Positions 1 through 8,690 of a DNA stretch of 64,000 bases are shown here, piece after piece. Both the position numbers and the translations under genes were made by a program. The notes beneath the pieces are model-generated. The model was not told the origin of the DNA. It saw nothing but the letters and a program-made list of their open reading frames with translations, and ran no database searches. The stretch spans positions 2,418,001 to 2,482,000 of the forward strand of contig NZ_CP096184.1 in NCBI RefSeq assembly GCF_020447105.2, in the 5' to 3' direction. The DNA is from Demequina sp. TMPB413 (GTDB lineage Bacteria; Actinomycetota; Actinomycetes; Actinomycetales; Demequinaceae). Within the stretch, counting starts at the first letter, position 1; every line of letters starts with the position of its first letter.

Positions 1-50
1 CGGATCGCCGGAAATTTCTGAGTGAGACTTGTCACAGGATGCTTGTCAGA

Positions 51-58
51 GCCGATAG
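51..58 (+). promoter_or_regulatory. Possible flagellar sigma (FliA/WhiG-type) -10 element
   Basis: GCCGATAG lies 52 nt upstream of the flgN start and matches the GCCGATAA -10 consensus of FliA/SigD/WhiG-type sigma factors. I do not see a convincing TAAA -35 at the expected distance, so this is only a candidate. Positions 1-109 hold no gene I can support. Confidence 0.3.
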
Positions 59-109
59 GTCACGTGTGAATGGCCATCAACCGGGCTGTTCGAAAGCGAA
101 GGAGTCACT

Positions 110-592
110 GTGGGACTCAATGAACTGTCGACCGTGCTGTGGCGCGAGCGAGAACTTCTCGAAATGTTGTTGTTCAAGTTGGAAGAAGAGGAACTCGTGC
201 TCGCGAGCGGACGCTCGCGCTGGCTCGGGCGCGCGACGCGCGAGGTCGAGGCCGTACTTGACCAGATCCGCGGCATCGAACTTGGTCGCGCCGTCGAGGC
301 CGACGACGCCGCCCGCGAAGTCGGTATCACCGAAGGCGCCTCTCTGATGGAGTTGGCCAAGGCCGCCCCGTCGCCGTGGAACGACCTGTTGCGCAGCCAC
401 CACGTGGCCCTGACGGACATCACCGCGCAGATCGACGCGCTCGCCCACTCCAATCGGGAGATTCTGGCGCAGCAGGTGCGTGACACCCAAGACGCGCTCA
501 TGGGCATCAGCGACACCGTCAAGACGTACAACCCCAAGGGCGGCTCCGCCTCAGGCACCGATGCTGCCTTCCTGATTGACGAGGCGCTGTAA
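110..592 (+). CDS. flgN: FlgN-type flagellar export chaperone
   Basis: Small (160 aa), mainly alpha-helical protein with a Glu/Leu-rich N-terminal helix (about residues 5-35) as in FlgN chaperones. FlgN proteins escort the hook-filament junction proteins FlgK and FlgL to the flagellar export gate. Sequence similarity within FlgN is weak; the call rests largely on position, 4 nt before flgK and followed by flgL. The GTG start at 110 is chosen because GAAGGAG (98-104) precedes it. First gene of a four-gene flagellar run; earlier genes may lie outside the window. Confidence 0.75.
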   Translation: MGLNELSTVLWRERELLEMLLFKLEEEELVLASGRSRWLGRATREVEAVLDQIRGIELGRAVEADDAAREVGITEGASLMELAKAAPSPWNDLLRSHHVALTDITAQIDALAHSNREILAQQVRDTQDALMGISDTVKTYNPKGGSASGTDAAFLIDEAL

Positions 593-596
593 CGCC

Positions 597-2036
597 ATGA
601 GCTCGTTCTCCGGACTGTCCACCGCGCTGTCGTCGCTGATCGCTCAGCGACAGGCTCTCAACGTCTCCGGTCAGAACATCGCGAACGCCAACACCGTCGG
701 CTATACCCGGCAGCGTGCGGACCTTCAGTCCGTTTCCACGGCGGCGGTACGGTCCATGTTCTCCACCCCGCTTGGCGCCGGGACCGGAGTCAACACCGTT
801 GGCATCGCCAGGCTTGGCGACGAGTTTCTCGACGCCCGGCTGCGCACCCAGACGTCTCAGTCAGCCCACTACGCCTCGACGGCGACGGCGCTGCAGCGCG
901 TCGAGTCGGTGGTGACGGAGCCGGGAGACACGGGACTAGCGTCTGGCATGCAGCAGTTCTGGACGGCGTGGGAGGACGTGGCTAACGCGCCAGACTCTGG
1001 CGCCACGCGCACGGCGCTTCTTGGTAAGGCGACGACGCTGACGCACCAGATCGCGGACACCTACAGGGCGTTCGAGACGCAGTGGCAGCAGGCGAGGGTC
1101 GAGGCGGGCGCCACGGTGGCGCAGGTCAACACCGCCGCTCAAGGCATTGCGGAACTCAACAACGAGATCCGCGGCGTGCTGGTCTCCGGCGGTTCGGCGA
1201 ACGAGCTGATCGACCACCGCAGCGAACTCATCACCCAGTTGTCCTCTCTTGTAGGCGCCACGAGCCGCCTCAAGGAGGACGGCACCATGGATGTGATGAT
1301 CGCCGGCAACCAGTTGGTGACGGGCGACCGTGCGCAGACACTCCAACTTGAGGGCTCCTACGTGATGAACGCCGCGATCGCCGAGCCTCCCGTTGCTACC
1401 GATGTGGTGCGATTGTCATGGGCCAACACTGGAACGTCCCTGGTGCTCGATGGCGGTTCGCTCGCGGGCACCATCACGTCGCTGTCGCCAGCGTCGTTCG
1501 GTGGACCGATTGCTACGGCCGTCAGCACGGTGAACAAGGTGGCCACGGATGTGGCCGCAGCTGTCAACGCCGTGCACTCGAGCGCGCAGACGCTCGCAGC
1601 TCCTCCCAACGACACCGGCGTCGACTTCTTCTCCCTCACCGCTGGCACCCCCGCAGCTCTGGGACTCAAGGTCGCCATTACCGATCCTCAACAGATCGCT
1701 GCGGCGAATGCGGCCAACGGCCCGCTCGACGGCTCGGTGGCAGACCAGATCTCCCAACTTCGTGACGCCGCCGGCGGACCGGACCAGACGTGGCGCAACT
1801 TTGTGGTTGACCTTGGAGTCACCACGCAGGCGACCATTCGTAGGGCCGATGTGTCGGAGACCTCACGAGCAGTTGCCGAGAACATTCAACGGTCAAACGC
1901 AAGCGTCGATATTGATGAAGAGATGACCAACATGCTCGCCTACCAAAGGGCCTACGAGGGCGCAGCCCGTGTGCTCACAGCGGTAGACGAAATGCTGGAT
2001 ACCCTGATCAACCGGACTGGACTAGTGGGGAGGTAG
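597..2036 (+). CDS. flgK: Flagellar hook-associated protein 1 (FlgK)
   Basis: 479 aa. The N-terminus (SSFSGLSTALSSLIAQRQAL followed by NVSGQNIANANTVGYTRQ) is the rod/hook/HAP signature, and the C-terminus has the matching helical D0 segment (NMLAYQRAYEGAARVLTAVDE). FlgK forms the first junction zone between hook and filament and is exported by the flagellar type III apparatus. The ATG at 597 is preferred over an in-frame ATG at 576 because the family begins at this motif. It follows flgN by 4 nt and precedes flgL by 3 nt, so the genes are probably cotranscribed. Confidence 0.93.
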   Translation: MSSFSGLSTALSSLIAQRQALNVSGQNIANANTVGYTRQRADLQSVSTAAVRSMFSTPLGAGTGVNTVGIARLGDEFLDARLRTQTSQSAHYASTATALQRVESVVTEPGDTGLASGMQQFWTAWEDVANAPDSGATRTALLGKATTLTHQIADTYRAFETQWQQARVEAGATVAQVNTAAQGIAELNNEIRGVLVSGGSANELIDHRSELITQLSSLVGATSRLKEDGTMDVMIAGNQLVTGDRAQTLQLEGSYVMNAAIAEPPVATDVVRLSWANTGTSLVLDGGSLAGTITSLSPASFGGPIATAVSTVNKVATDVAAAVNAVHSSAQTLAAPPNDTGVDFFSLTAGTPAALGLKVAITDPQQIAAANAANGPLDGSVADQISQLRDAAGGPDQTWRNFVVDLGVTTQATIRRADVSETSRAVAENIQRSNASVDIDEEMTNMLAYQRAYEGAARVLTAVDEMLDTLINRTGLVGR

Positions 2037-2039
2037 GCC

Positions 2040-2939
2040 GTGATCAATCGTGTGACGCAGCAAACGATGCAGCGCTCGACGCTGTACAACTTGCAGAACA
2101 ACATGGCCACGATGTCCAAGCTCCAGGCGCGGATGTCTTCTGGCAAGGCGATCCAGCGTCCTTCCGACGACCCCAGTTCAACCGGACGCACCATGACGTT
2201 CCGTGCCGAAAAGGCCGCGGCTACCCAGGCTTCTCGCAACACGGCCGACGGCGTGGCTTGGCTCGCGACCATCGACAACACGATGCAGAGCTCCATCAGC
2301 GCATTGCAGCGCGTGCGTGACCTCACGGTTCAGGGTGCGAACTCCGGTTCCGTTGGTCCCACCTCGCGCGGCGCGATCGCTACCGAGATCGAGGGCCTGC
2401 GCGACACGTTGCTTGACCTTGCCAACACCAACTTCCAGGGGCGGTCAGTCTTTGCTGGCACCTCGAACGCTGGTGTCGCCTTTGAAGACGGCACCGCCGC
2501 CACGCCCTATGCGTGGAACGGCGTGGCCGGCTCGAGCGTCGAACGCCGCATCGGCCCTGATGCCACCGTGCGGGTGGACGCCGACGGCGCCGCTACCTAC
2601 GGCACCGGTGCCACGTCTGTGTTCCAACTCCTCGACGACATCGCGGCCGACTTGCGCGGCACGGCCGAAGTCTCGGGTAGGTTGGCTGAGATTGATACGC
2701 GCCTCAATGGAATGCTGGCGCAGATTGCGGATGTCGGAATCCGGTACAAGCAGGTTTCCGACGCGCAACAGTCCATCGCGAAGACGCTGCAGGATGTGAC
2801 GTCTAGCATCGACGATGTCGAAGGCATCGACCTTGCGGAGACCATCATGGAACTGAAGATGCAAGAGGTCGCCTATCAGGGCGCCCTTGGCGCTACGGCA
2901 CGCGTGCTGCAGCCCACCCTCATGGACTTTCTGCGATGA
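2040..2939 (+). CDS. flgL: Flagellar hook-associated protein 3 (FlgL)
   Basis: 299 aa, flagellin-like fold. The N-terminus (RVTQQTMQRSTLYNLQNNMA) and a C-terminal helix (ETIMELKMQEVAYQGALGAT) pair as the D0/D1 coiled coil; the middle (about 130-200) is the variable outer domain with the FlgL-typical FQGRSVFAGT. FlgL is the second hook-filament junction protein. GTG start with GGGGAGG just upstream, overlapping the end of flgK. Its stop overlaps the fliW start (ATGA). Confidence 0.93.
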   Translation: MINRVTQQTMQRSTLYNLQNNMATMSKLQARMSSGKAIQRPSDDPSSTGRTMTFRAEKAAATQASRNTADGVAWLATIDNTMQSSISALQRVRDLTVQGANSGSVGPTSRGAIATEIEGLRDTLLDLANTNFQGRSVFAGTSNAGVAFEDGTAATPYAWNGVAGSSVERRIGPDATVRVDADGAATYGTGATSVFQLLDDIAADLRGTAEVSGRLAEIDTRLNGMLAQIADVGIRYKQVSDAQQSIAKTLQDVTSSIDDVEGIDLAETIMELKMQEVAYQGALGATARVLQPTLMDFLR

Positions 2940-3376
2940 GCGTTGCCGTCGCGCTTGACGGGGCACGCAGCGAGTTGCGGGAACTGCCCGACGAACTGAC
3001 CTTTGTCGAGGCGCCTCCTGGCATGGCCGGGCTGAGGCGCTTTGACCTCACGTCTCTTGACGAGGCGGGCTTCCTGTTCGCCTTGCGTAGTCTCGAGCAG
3101 CCTGGCGTGCGACTCTTTGTGATCCCTCCTCGCGCCTACTTCCCCGGCTACGCCCCGGAGGTTTCCGCGTCGGTGCGCGAGGCGCTCGACATGGCGGCCG
3201 ACGCACAGCCGGTGATGCTCGCCGTGGTTCACCCAGGTGGGGACGACGTCACGACGGCCAATCTGTTGGCGCCCATCGTGGTCAACCCGGCGACGGGCGC
3301 GGCCGCTCAAGTGGTGCTCGACGGCGACGAGTGGCCACTGCGCGCGCCCCTCGGGGCGGGGTCAGACGAGGCGTAG
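2936..3376 (+). CDS. fliW: Flagellar assembly factor FliW
   Basis: 146 aa, with FliW-like features: an N-terminal beta-rich half containing LPDELTFVEAPPGMAGLRRF and a C-terminal NLLAPIVVNPATGAAAQVVL, matching the family motif NLxAPIVIN. In other bacteria FliW binds flagellin and the RNA-binding protein CsrA to couple flagellin translation to secretion. Overlaps flgL by 4 nt. A csrA gene often sits beside fliW, but none lies between here and fhaA; only 60 nt separate them. Confidence 0.88.
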   Translation: MSVAVALDGARSELRELPDELTFVEAPPGMAGLRRFDLTSLDEAGFLFALRSLEQPGVRLFVIPPRAYFPGYAPEVSASVREALDMAADAQPVMLAVVHPGGDDVTTANLLAPIVVNPATGAAAQVVLDGDEWPLRAPLGAGSDEA

Positions 3377-3436
3377 CGACGCCCCACCCGCGCGAGGCGA
3401 GTGAGCCCTCCCAACCTCGCAAGATACGATTCCCGT

Positions 3437-4144
3437 ATGGGTGTCCTTGATCGCTTCGAGAAGGGCGTCGAGAACGTGGTGCAGTCCGCGTTCGCCAAGA
3501 CGTTCCGTTCAGGCGTGAAGCCGGTGGAATTGTCAAGCGCGCTCAAACGCGAATGCGACGCCAGGGCCGCTGTGGTCGACAGGCAACGCACGGTGGTTCC
3601 GAACGAGTACGTGCTGGTCCTCAGCCCTGCGGATATGGAGTCCGTGCGTGAATGGGGTGACTCCGCCCTCGCTCACGAGTTCGAGGACTCGCTCCATGAT
3701 CATGCCGATCGCCAGCGCTACAGCTTTGTGGGCAACGTTGCCGTGCGCTTTGAAGAGGATGCGGACCTGGCCACCGGCCGCTATGCCGTCCACTCGCGCT
3801 CCACGCGCGGTCCTGCGGCGCCAGCAGGCAACCGCGCCCCGCACTCCCGCTATCCCCTGCTGGACATCGACGGAAAGCGCTACCACCTCACGGGCTCGTC
3901 CACCGTGCTGGGACGGGGCTCCGAGGCCGACATCGTCGTGGACGACACCGGAGTGAGCCGCCAGCACATCCGCCTCGAGCGCACCGAGTACGGCACCATC
4001 GTGACCGACCTGGGCTCCACCAACGGCACGTTCGTGGAGGATCAGCGCATCCACGAGGCCACGCTCGTCGACGGCAACGCCATCACCATCGGCCGCACCA
4101 CCATCCTGTATTGGGATGGCCTGCCAACGGACGAGGACGACTGA
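3437..4144 (+). CDS. fhaA: FhaA-type protein: DUF3662 domain plus FHA domain
   Basis: 235 aa. Residues 1-120 match the DUF3662 domain (MGVLDRFEKGVENVVQSAFA start) and residues about 150-235 form an FHA domain with the phosphothreonine-binding signature GRGSEAD, SRQH and LGSTNGT. FHA proteins of this cluster bind phosphorylated PknA/PknB substrates and help control peptidoglycan synthesis. The linker is shorter than in mycobacterial FhaA. ATG 3437 is chosen because the family starts there; no Shine-Dalgarno is visible, and TACGAT (3424-3429) lies 7 nt upstream, suggesting a leaderless mRNA. First gene of the run down to pknB. Confidence 0.9.
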   Translation: MGVLDRFEKGVENVVQSAFAKTFRSGVKPVELSSALKRECDARAAVVDRQRTVVPNEYVLVLSPADMESVREWGDSALAHEFEDSLHDHADRQRYSFVGNVAVRFEEDADLATGRYAVHSRSTRGPAAPAGNRAPHSRYPLLDIDGKRYHLTGSSTVLGRGSEADIVVDDTGVSRQHIRLERTEYGTIVTDLGSTNGTFVEDQRIHEATLVDGNAITIGRTTILYWDGLPTDEDD

Positions 4145-4665
4145 TGAGTCAGTTGTCCATCTCCCTTCTGCGGATGGGCTTCTTGGTCCTGCTGTGGGCG
4201 ATGGTGCTGGTGGCCATCGCCGTGTTGCGTTCCGACCTCTACGGCACGCGCGTGACCTCGCGCGGCAAAGGCAGAAAGAACCGGCGCGAGCACGGTGGCC
4301 GCGCGAACAAGCGCGCCGCGCCGTCGCGGGCTAGCACTGGAGTGAGGGCCGGGACCATTTCGACTCAGGCGCCCGCCGCGGCTCACCTGGCCATCACGTC
4401 GGGAACGCTCAAGGGGACGACGGTGCCGCTGGGGGCCGCTCCCATCTTGATTGGCCGCGCGGCAACCTGCACAGTGGTGATCGAGGACGACTTCCTCTCC
4501 GCCAGGCATTGCCGCATCTTCCCTGAAGACGGCAAGTGGCTGGTGGAGGACCTGGGGTCTACCAATGGCACATTCCTTGGCAACCAGAAAGTCGAGGACC
4601 CCGTCCCGTTCTCGATAGGAGAACGCGTGCGCATCGGCGCGACCACCTTGGAATTGAGGGCCTGA
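4144..4665 (+). CDS. fhaB: FhaB/FipA-type membrane-anchored FHA protein
   Basis: 173 aa. One N-terminal membrane segment (about residues 8-28, LLRMGFLVLLWAMVLVAIAV), then a basic linker rich in Arg/Lys, then an FHA domain (about 95-170) with GRAATCT, SARHCR and LGSTNGTF. In actinobacteria this protein is a PknA/PknB substrate linking signalling to FtsZ/FtsW and polar growth. Its ATG shares one base with the fhaA stop (TGATG), so translation is probably coupled; pstP follows 1 nt later. Confidence 0.92.
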   Translation: MSQLSISLLRMGFLVLLWAMVLVAIAVLRSDLYGTRVTSRGKGRKNRREHGGRANKRAAPSRASTGVRAGTISTQAPAAAHLAITSGTLKGTTVPLGAAPILIGRAATCTVVIEDDFLSARHCRIFPEDGKWLVEDLGSTNGTFLGNQKVEDPVPFSIGERVRIGATTLELRA

Positions 4666-4666
4666 T

Positions 4667-5863
4667 ATGTTCCTGACGCTGCGCTTCGCAGCGCGTTCCG
4701 ATGTGGGATTGGTGCGCGCAGACAATCAAGACTCCGCCTTTGCAGGCCCTCACCTGTTGGTGGTCGCCGACGGTATGGGTGGCGCCGCTGGAGGGGACAT
4801 CGCATCGTCCCTGGCGGTCGGTCGACTCGCCGCTCTCGAGGGTGAGGCGCTCGGTCCCGATGAGGCCCTCGACCAACTCAAGGAAGCCATCGCCGAGGCC
4901 CACGCGGACATCGTCGAGCGGGCGCACAACGACCCAGAACTGTCAGGCCTTGGCACCACGGTGACCGCGATCCTGCGCTCCGGAACGTCGCTGGCCATGG
5001 CACACATCGGCGATTCCCGCTGCTACTTGCTGCGCGAAGGGGAACTCGACCAGGTCACCTCAGACCACACCTTCGTGCAGCACCTGGTGGACACGGGACG
5101 CCTGTCGCTCGCCGACGCCGAGAACCACCCCAAGCGCAACCTCGTCCTGCGCGTGCTCGGCGACATCGACGCGGACGTCCCCGTCGACATCTCCGTGCGC
5201 GAGGCCCGCCTTGGCGACCGGTGGATGCTGTGCTCAGACGGGCTGTCGGGCGTGGTCTCCCGCAGCACCATTCACCAGACGATGCTCGAGGTCGAAGACG
5301 CGGCCGATTGCGCCGACGCCCTCGTCTCCCTCGCCCTTGCCGCAGGCGCCCCCGACAACGTGACGTGCGTCATCGGCGACATCGTCGACGTCGACTCTGC
5401 CGCCAGCAAGGCCAAGCCAGCCCCCAACCAGATCGTCGGCTCAGCGGCCCGGGACCGCAAGCGCCCTACCCAGGGATCGACGTCGTCGGCCGGCCGTGCC
5501 GCCAAGCTCTCCACCGCCCCGGCGGAGGAGGACGAGGACGAAGAGCACGGAAAGCGGTGGGCTCACCTGAGGCCATGGCTACTGCCGTTCGCCGCGCTCG
5601 TGGCCGTGGTCGCAGGGCTGTGGGGGGCCTACGCCTGGTCGCAGACCCAGTACTACGTGGGCGTCGACGGCGACGAGGTCGCCATCTATCGCGGCATTCC
5701 GCAGAGCCTTGGCCCCATCTCGCTGCACCACGTCGCCGAGTCGACGAATGTCTCGCTCGACTCCCTGGCCCCCTTCGAGCGCGAGCGCGTCGACTCCTCC
5801 ATCCGCACGAGCGATCTTGGTGAAGCGCGCGACATCGTGGCGTCTCTCGAGGACGACGGCTAG
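4667..5863 (+). CDS. pstP: PP2C-type Ser/Thr protein phosphatase PstP
   Basis: 398 aa. The PP2C catalytic domain (about 3-240) shows the metal-binding motifs ARSDVGLVRADNQDS, VADGMGG, AHIGDSRCY, LCSDGLSG and GAPDNVTCV. An acidic linker leads to one membrane segment (about 303-323) and a roughly 70-residue extracellular tail. PstP dephosphorylates PknA, PknB and their substrates. The genes on both sides (fhaB, FtsW/RodA) are the conserved partners; the stop overlaps the next start (TAGTG). Confidence 0.95.
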   Translation: MFLTLRFAARSDVGLVRADNQDSAFAGPHLLVVADGMGGAAGGDIASSLAVGRLAALEGEALGPDEALDQLKEAIAEAHADIVERAHNDPELSGLGTTVTAILRSGTSLAMAHIGDSRCYLLREGELDQVTSDHTFVQHLVDTGRLSLADAENHPKRNLVLRVLGDIDADVPVDISVREARLGDRWMLCSDGLSGVVSRSTIHQTMLEVEDAADCADALVSLALAAGAPDNVTCVIGDIVDVDSAASKAKPAPNQIVGSAARDRKRPTQGSTSSAGRAAKLSTAPAEEDEDEEHGKRWAHLRPWLLPFAALVAVVAGLWGAYAWSQTQYYVGVDGDEVAIYRGIPQSLGPISLHHVAESTNVSLDSLAPFERERVDSSIRTSDLGEARDIVASLEDDG

Positions 5864-7227
5864 TGGCCACGGTTCTCGAGGTCTCCATTCGCGTCGGGAG
5901 GCGATCGGAGGCCGTGCTGCTGGCCATCGCGTGCGCCATCGCGATCGCGGCCAGGGCCTTTGTCGACGCGAACGCCGGCCCGGGGATCGACGGCTCCCTT
6001 GCTGCGTATGCCGTGGCCGTGGTCGCCATCGCGACCGCCGCACACGTGGTGGTCCGCCTCAAGGCGCCCGACGCAGACCCCGTCCTCCTGCCAGCGGTCT
6101 TTGCGCTCAATGGGTTGGGCTTGGCGATGAATCGCCGCATCGATTTCGCCTATCTCGACAGGGGCCGTGAGACGGCCTTCGCCGAGACCCAAACCCTCTG
6201 GGCGGTCATCGGCATTGTGGCGGCGCTGACGATCGTCGCCGTGCTTCCCGACCACCGCTTGCTGCGCCGCTACACCTACACGGCCGGCGCGCTCGGCCTC
6301 GTGGGCTTGCTGCTCCCGCTTGCGCCCGTGATCGGCCGTGAGGTCAACGGCGCGCGCATCTGGGTGTCGATCTTTGGCCGCTCGCTGCAGCCTGGCGAGT
6401 TTGCCAAGATCGCCTTCGTCGTCTTTTTCGCGGGGTACCTGGTGTCACACAGGGACACGCTGGCGCTCGCCGGACCCAAGGTGCTCGGCATCCGCCTGCC
6501 GCGCCCGCGCGACCTTGGCCCCATCCTCATCGTCTGGGCCGCGGCCCTGCTGGTCCAGGTGGCGGAGCGCGACCTGGGCGCCTCCCTCCTGTTCTTTGGA
6601 CTCTTCGTCGCGATGCTCTACGTCGCGACCCAGCGGATCTCCTGGGTGATCGTCGGCGTCGGCCTGTTTGCCGTCGGCGCCGTCGTGGCGGGGACGCTGT
6701 TCTCTCACGTGGGCGCGCGCTACGACGCGTGGCTGCACGCTCTCGACGGGGAGGTCTACGACTCCGGAAGGTCCTACCAATTGGTGCAAGGCCTGTTCGG
6801 CATGGCCTCCGGAGGGCTCTTCGGCACCGGCCTTGGTGACGGCTCCCCCGCGCTCGTGCCGTATGCGGAGTCGGACTTCATCATGGCCGCGCTCGGTGAG
6901 GAGCTTGGGCTCACCGGCTTCATGGCGATTCTTGCCCTCTACCTGGTGGTGGTGCAGCGGGCCTTGCGCGCAGCGATCGGCGTGCGCGACGGCTTCGGCA
7001 AACTCGTGGCCGCCGGTCTCGGGTTCGCGATGGCGCTGCAACTCTTCGTGGTCGTCGGCGGCGTGACTCGGGTCATCCCGTTGACGGGACTGACCACGCC
7101 CTTCCTCGCCTACGGCGGCTCCTCGATGATCGCGAACTGGCTGGCCGTTTCCCTGCTCTTGCGCATCTCGGACGTGGCGCGGGCGGGGGCGGCCGACGGC
7201 GCACGCGCGGCGCAGGTGACCGCATGA
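5863..7227 (+). CDS. rodA: SEDS-family peptidoglycan glycosyltransferase (RodA/FtsW)
   Basis: 454 aa with about ten membrane segments. SEDS hallmarks include NGARIWVSIFGRSLQPGEFAK, the invariant aspartate of the ERDLGASLLFFGLF segment, AALGEELGLTGF and GGVTRVIPLTGLTTPFLAYGG. SEDS proteins polymerise lipid II glycan strands together with a class B PBP, here encoded next door (pbpA). Whether it acts in elongation (RodA) or division (FtsW) cannot be told from sequence alone; the position in the pknB cluster is that of the actinobacterial rodA. GTG start, overlapping the pstP stop. Confidence 0.93.
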   Translation: MATVLEVSIRVGRRSEAVLLAIACAIAIAARAFVDANAGPGIDGSLAAYAVAVVAIATAAHVVVRLKAPDADPVLLPAVFALNGLGLAMNRRIDFAYLDRGRETAFAETQTLWAVIGIVAALTIVAVLPDHRLLRRYTYTAGALGLVGLLLPLAPVIGREVNGARIWVSIFGRSLQPGEFAKIAFVVFFAGYLVSHRDTLALAGPKVLGIRLPRPRDLGPILIVWAAALLVQVAERDLGASLLFFGLFVAMLYVATQRISWVIVGVGLFAVGAVVAGTLFSHVGARYDAWLHALDGEVYDSGRSYQLVQGLFGMASGGLFGTGLGDGSPALVPYAESDFIMAALGEELGLTGFMAILALYLVVVQRALRAAIGVRDGFGKLVAAGLGFAMALQLFVVVGGVTRVIPLTGLTTPFLAYGGSSMIANWLAVSLLLRISDVARAGAADGARAAQVTA

Positions 7228-8690
7228 ACGAGCCGATCCGCCGCCTGTCAGTCGTCACCCTGCTGCTGTTTCTCACGCTCATGGTCGCCGCATCGTGGGT
7301 GCAGTTTGCGAAGGCCGGCGAGCTGGGCGAAGACCCTCGCAACGTCCGCACGCTGTATCGCCAATTCGGGTCCTTCAGGGGTCCGATTATCGTGGACGGT
7401 CAATCGATCGTCAGCTCGGTGCCTGTGGATGATCCCTTCAACTACCAGCGCATTTATGCCGACGGGCCGCTGTACGCGCCCGTCACGGGCTACTACTCGA
7501 TCGGCCCTGGTCGCTCGGGTCTTGAGGCGACGGAGAACGCGCTTCTCGACGGCAGCGCCGACGCTCTGTTCTGGACGCGCCTCGGCGAACTCTTCGCTGG
7601 CCAAGAGCAAGAAGGCGCCTCTGTCGAGTTGACGCTCGACGCCGACGTTCAAAGGGCGGCGTACGACGCTTTGGCTGGCAAGAGTGGCGCCGTCGTCGCG
7701 CTCGACCCGCGAACAGGGGCGATCCTCGCGATGGTGTCGACGCCCACGTACGACCCCGCCGCACTCGCCGTGCACTCGTCGTCGGAGGCCAATCGCCTGT
7801 ACGAGGCGCTGCTGGCCGATCAGACGGACCCTCTGTTCAACAGGGCCATCGGCGGCGACACGTATGCGCCTGGGTCGACCTTCAAGCTAGTGGTCGCCGC
7901 CGCGGCGCTCGAGTCTGGGTACACGCCGGAGACCCTCATCTACGCTCCTCAAGAGCTCACGCTTCCCGGCACCACCGCGACTATCAGCAACTACGGCGGC
8001 AGTCGGTGCGGCCCCACCGACAACATCACTCTTGCCGAGGCACTCAGGGTTTCGTGCAACACCGCATTCGCCGACCTGGCGATGCGGCTGGGATGGGGAG
8101 TCATCGAACGCACGGCCGCCAAGTTCGGCTGGGGCGAGCAGCTTGAGATCCCGCTCGACGTGACACCCTCGCGACTCCCCGACAACCCCAACGAGCCTCA
8201 AGTGGCCCAGTCGGGCATCGGCCAGTTCGACGTCCGCGCGACACCACTCCAAATGGCGATGGTCGCGGCTGCCATCGCCAACGACGGCGTGCTCATGAAG
8301 CCCTACTTGGTCTCCACGGTGCGCGACCCAGACCTGCGCGTGATCGAGCACACCTCGCCTGAAGAACTCTCTTCCGCACTCAGCAGGGACGCCGCGGGCG
8401 CCCTCAACGCGATGATGCAAGGAGTGGTTGCGAACGGAACGGGAAGCAACGCGCAGATCAGCGGCGTAAGCGTCGCGGGAAAGACAGGAACGGCCGAAAC
8501 CGGCACGGACGCGGCGCCGCACACTTGGTTCGTGGCCTTCGCCCCCGCCGACGACCCGGTGGTGGCCGTGGCCGTCTTGGTTGAGAATGGTGGGGACCTC
8601 GGTAGCGAGGCCACGGGCGGCAAGGTCGCCGCCCCGATTGCGAAGGCCGTCATCCAGGCTGCGATCGCTAGCGCAGCAGGGGGGAGCTGA
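7224..8690 (+). CDS. pbpA: Class B penicillin-binding protein PbpA (transpeptidase)
   Basis: 488 aa. One N-terminal membrane anchor (about 10-30), a short dimerisation region and a transpeptidase domain with STFK (nucleophile Ser near 216), SCN and KTGTAE. It crosslinks peptidoglycan in the periplasm with the SEDS protein encoded immediately upstream (4-nt ATGA overlap). The start is fixed by that overlap, and the length is normal for actinobacterial PbpA. Confidence 0.95.
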   Translation: MNEPIRRLSVVTLLLFLTLMVAASWVQFAKAGELGEDPRNVRTLYRQFGSFRGPIIVDGQSIVSSVPVDDPFNYQRIYADGPLYAPVTGYYSIGPGRSGLEATENALLDGSADALFWTRLGELFAGQEQEGASVELTLDADVQRAAYDALAGKSGAVVALDPRTGAILAMVSTPTYDPAALAVHSSSEANRLYEALLADQTDPLFNRAIGGDTYAPGSTFKLVVAAAALESGYTPETLIYAPQELTLPGTTATISNYGGSRCGPTDNITLAEALRVSCNTAFADLAMRLGWGVIERTAAKFGWGEQLEIPLDVTPSRLPDNPNEPQVAQSGIGQFDVRATPLQMAMVAAAIANDGVLMKPYLVSTVRDPDLRVIEHTSPEELSSALSRDAAGALNAMMQGVVANGTGSNAQISGVSVAGKTGTAETGTDAAPHTWFVAFAPADDPVVAVAVLVENGGDLGSEATGGKVAAPIAKAVIQAAIASAAGGS

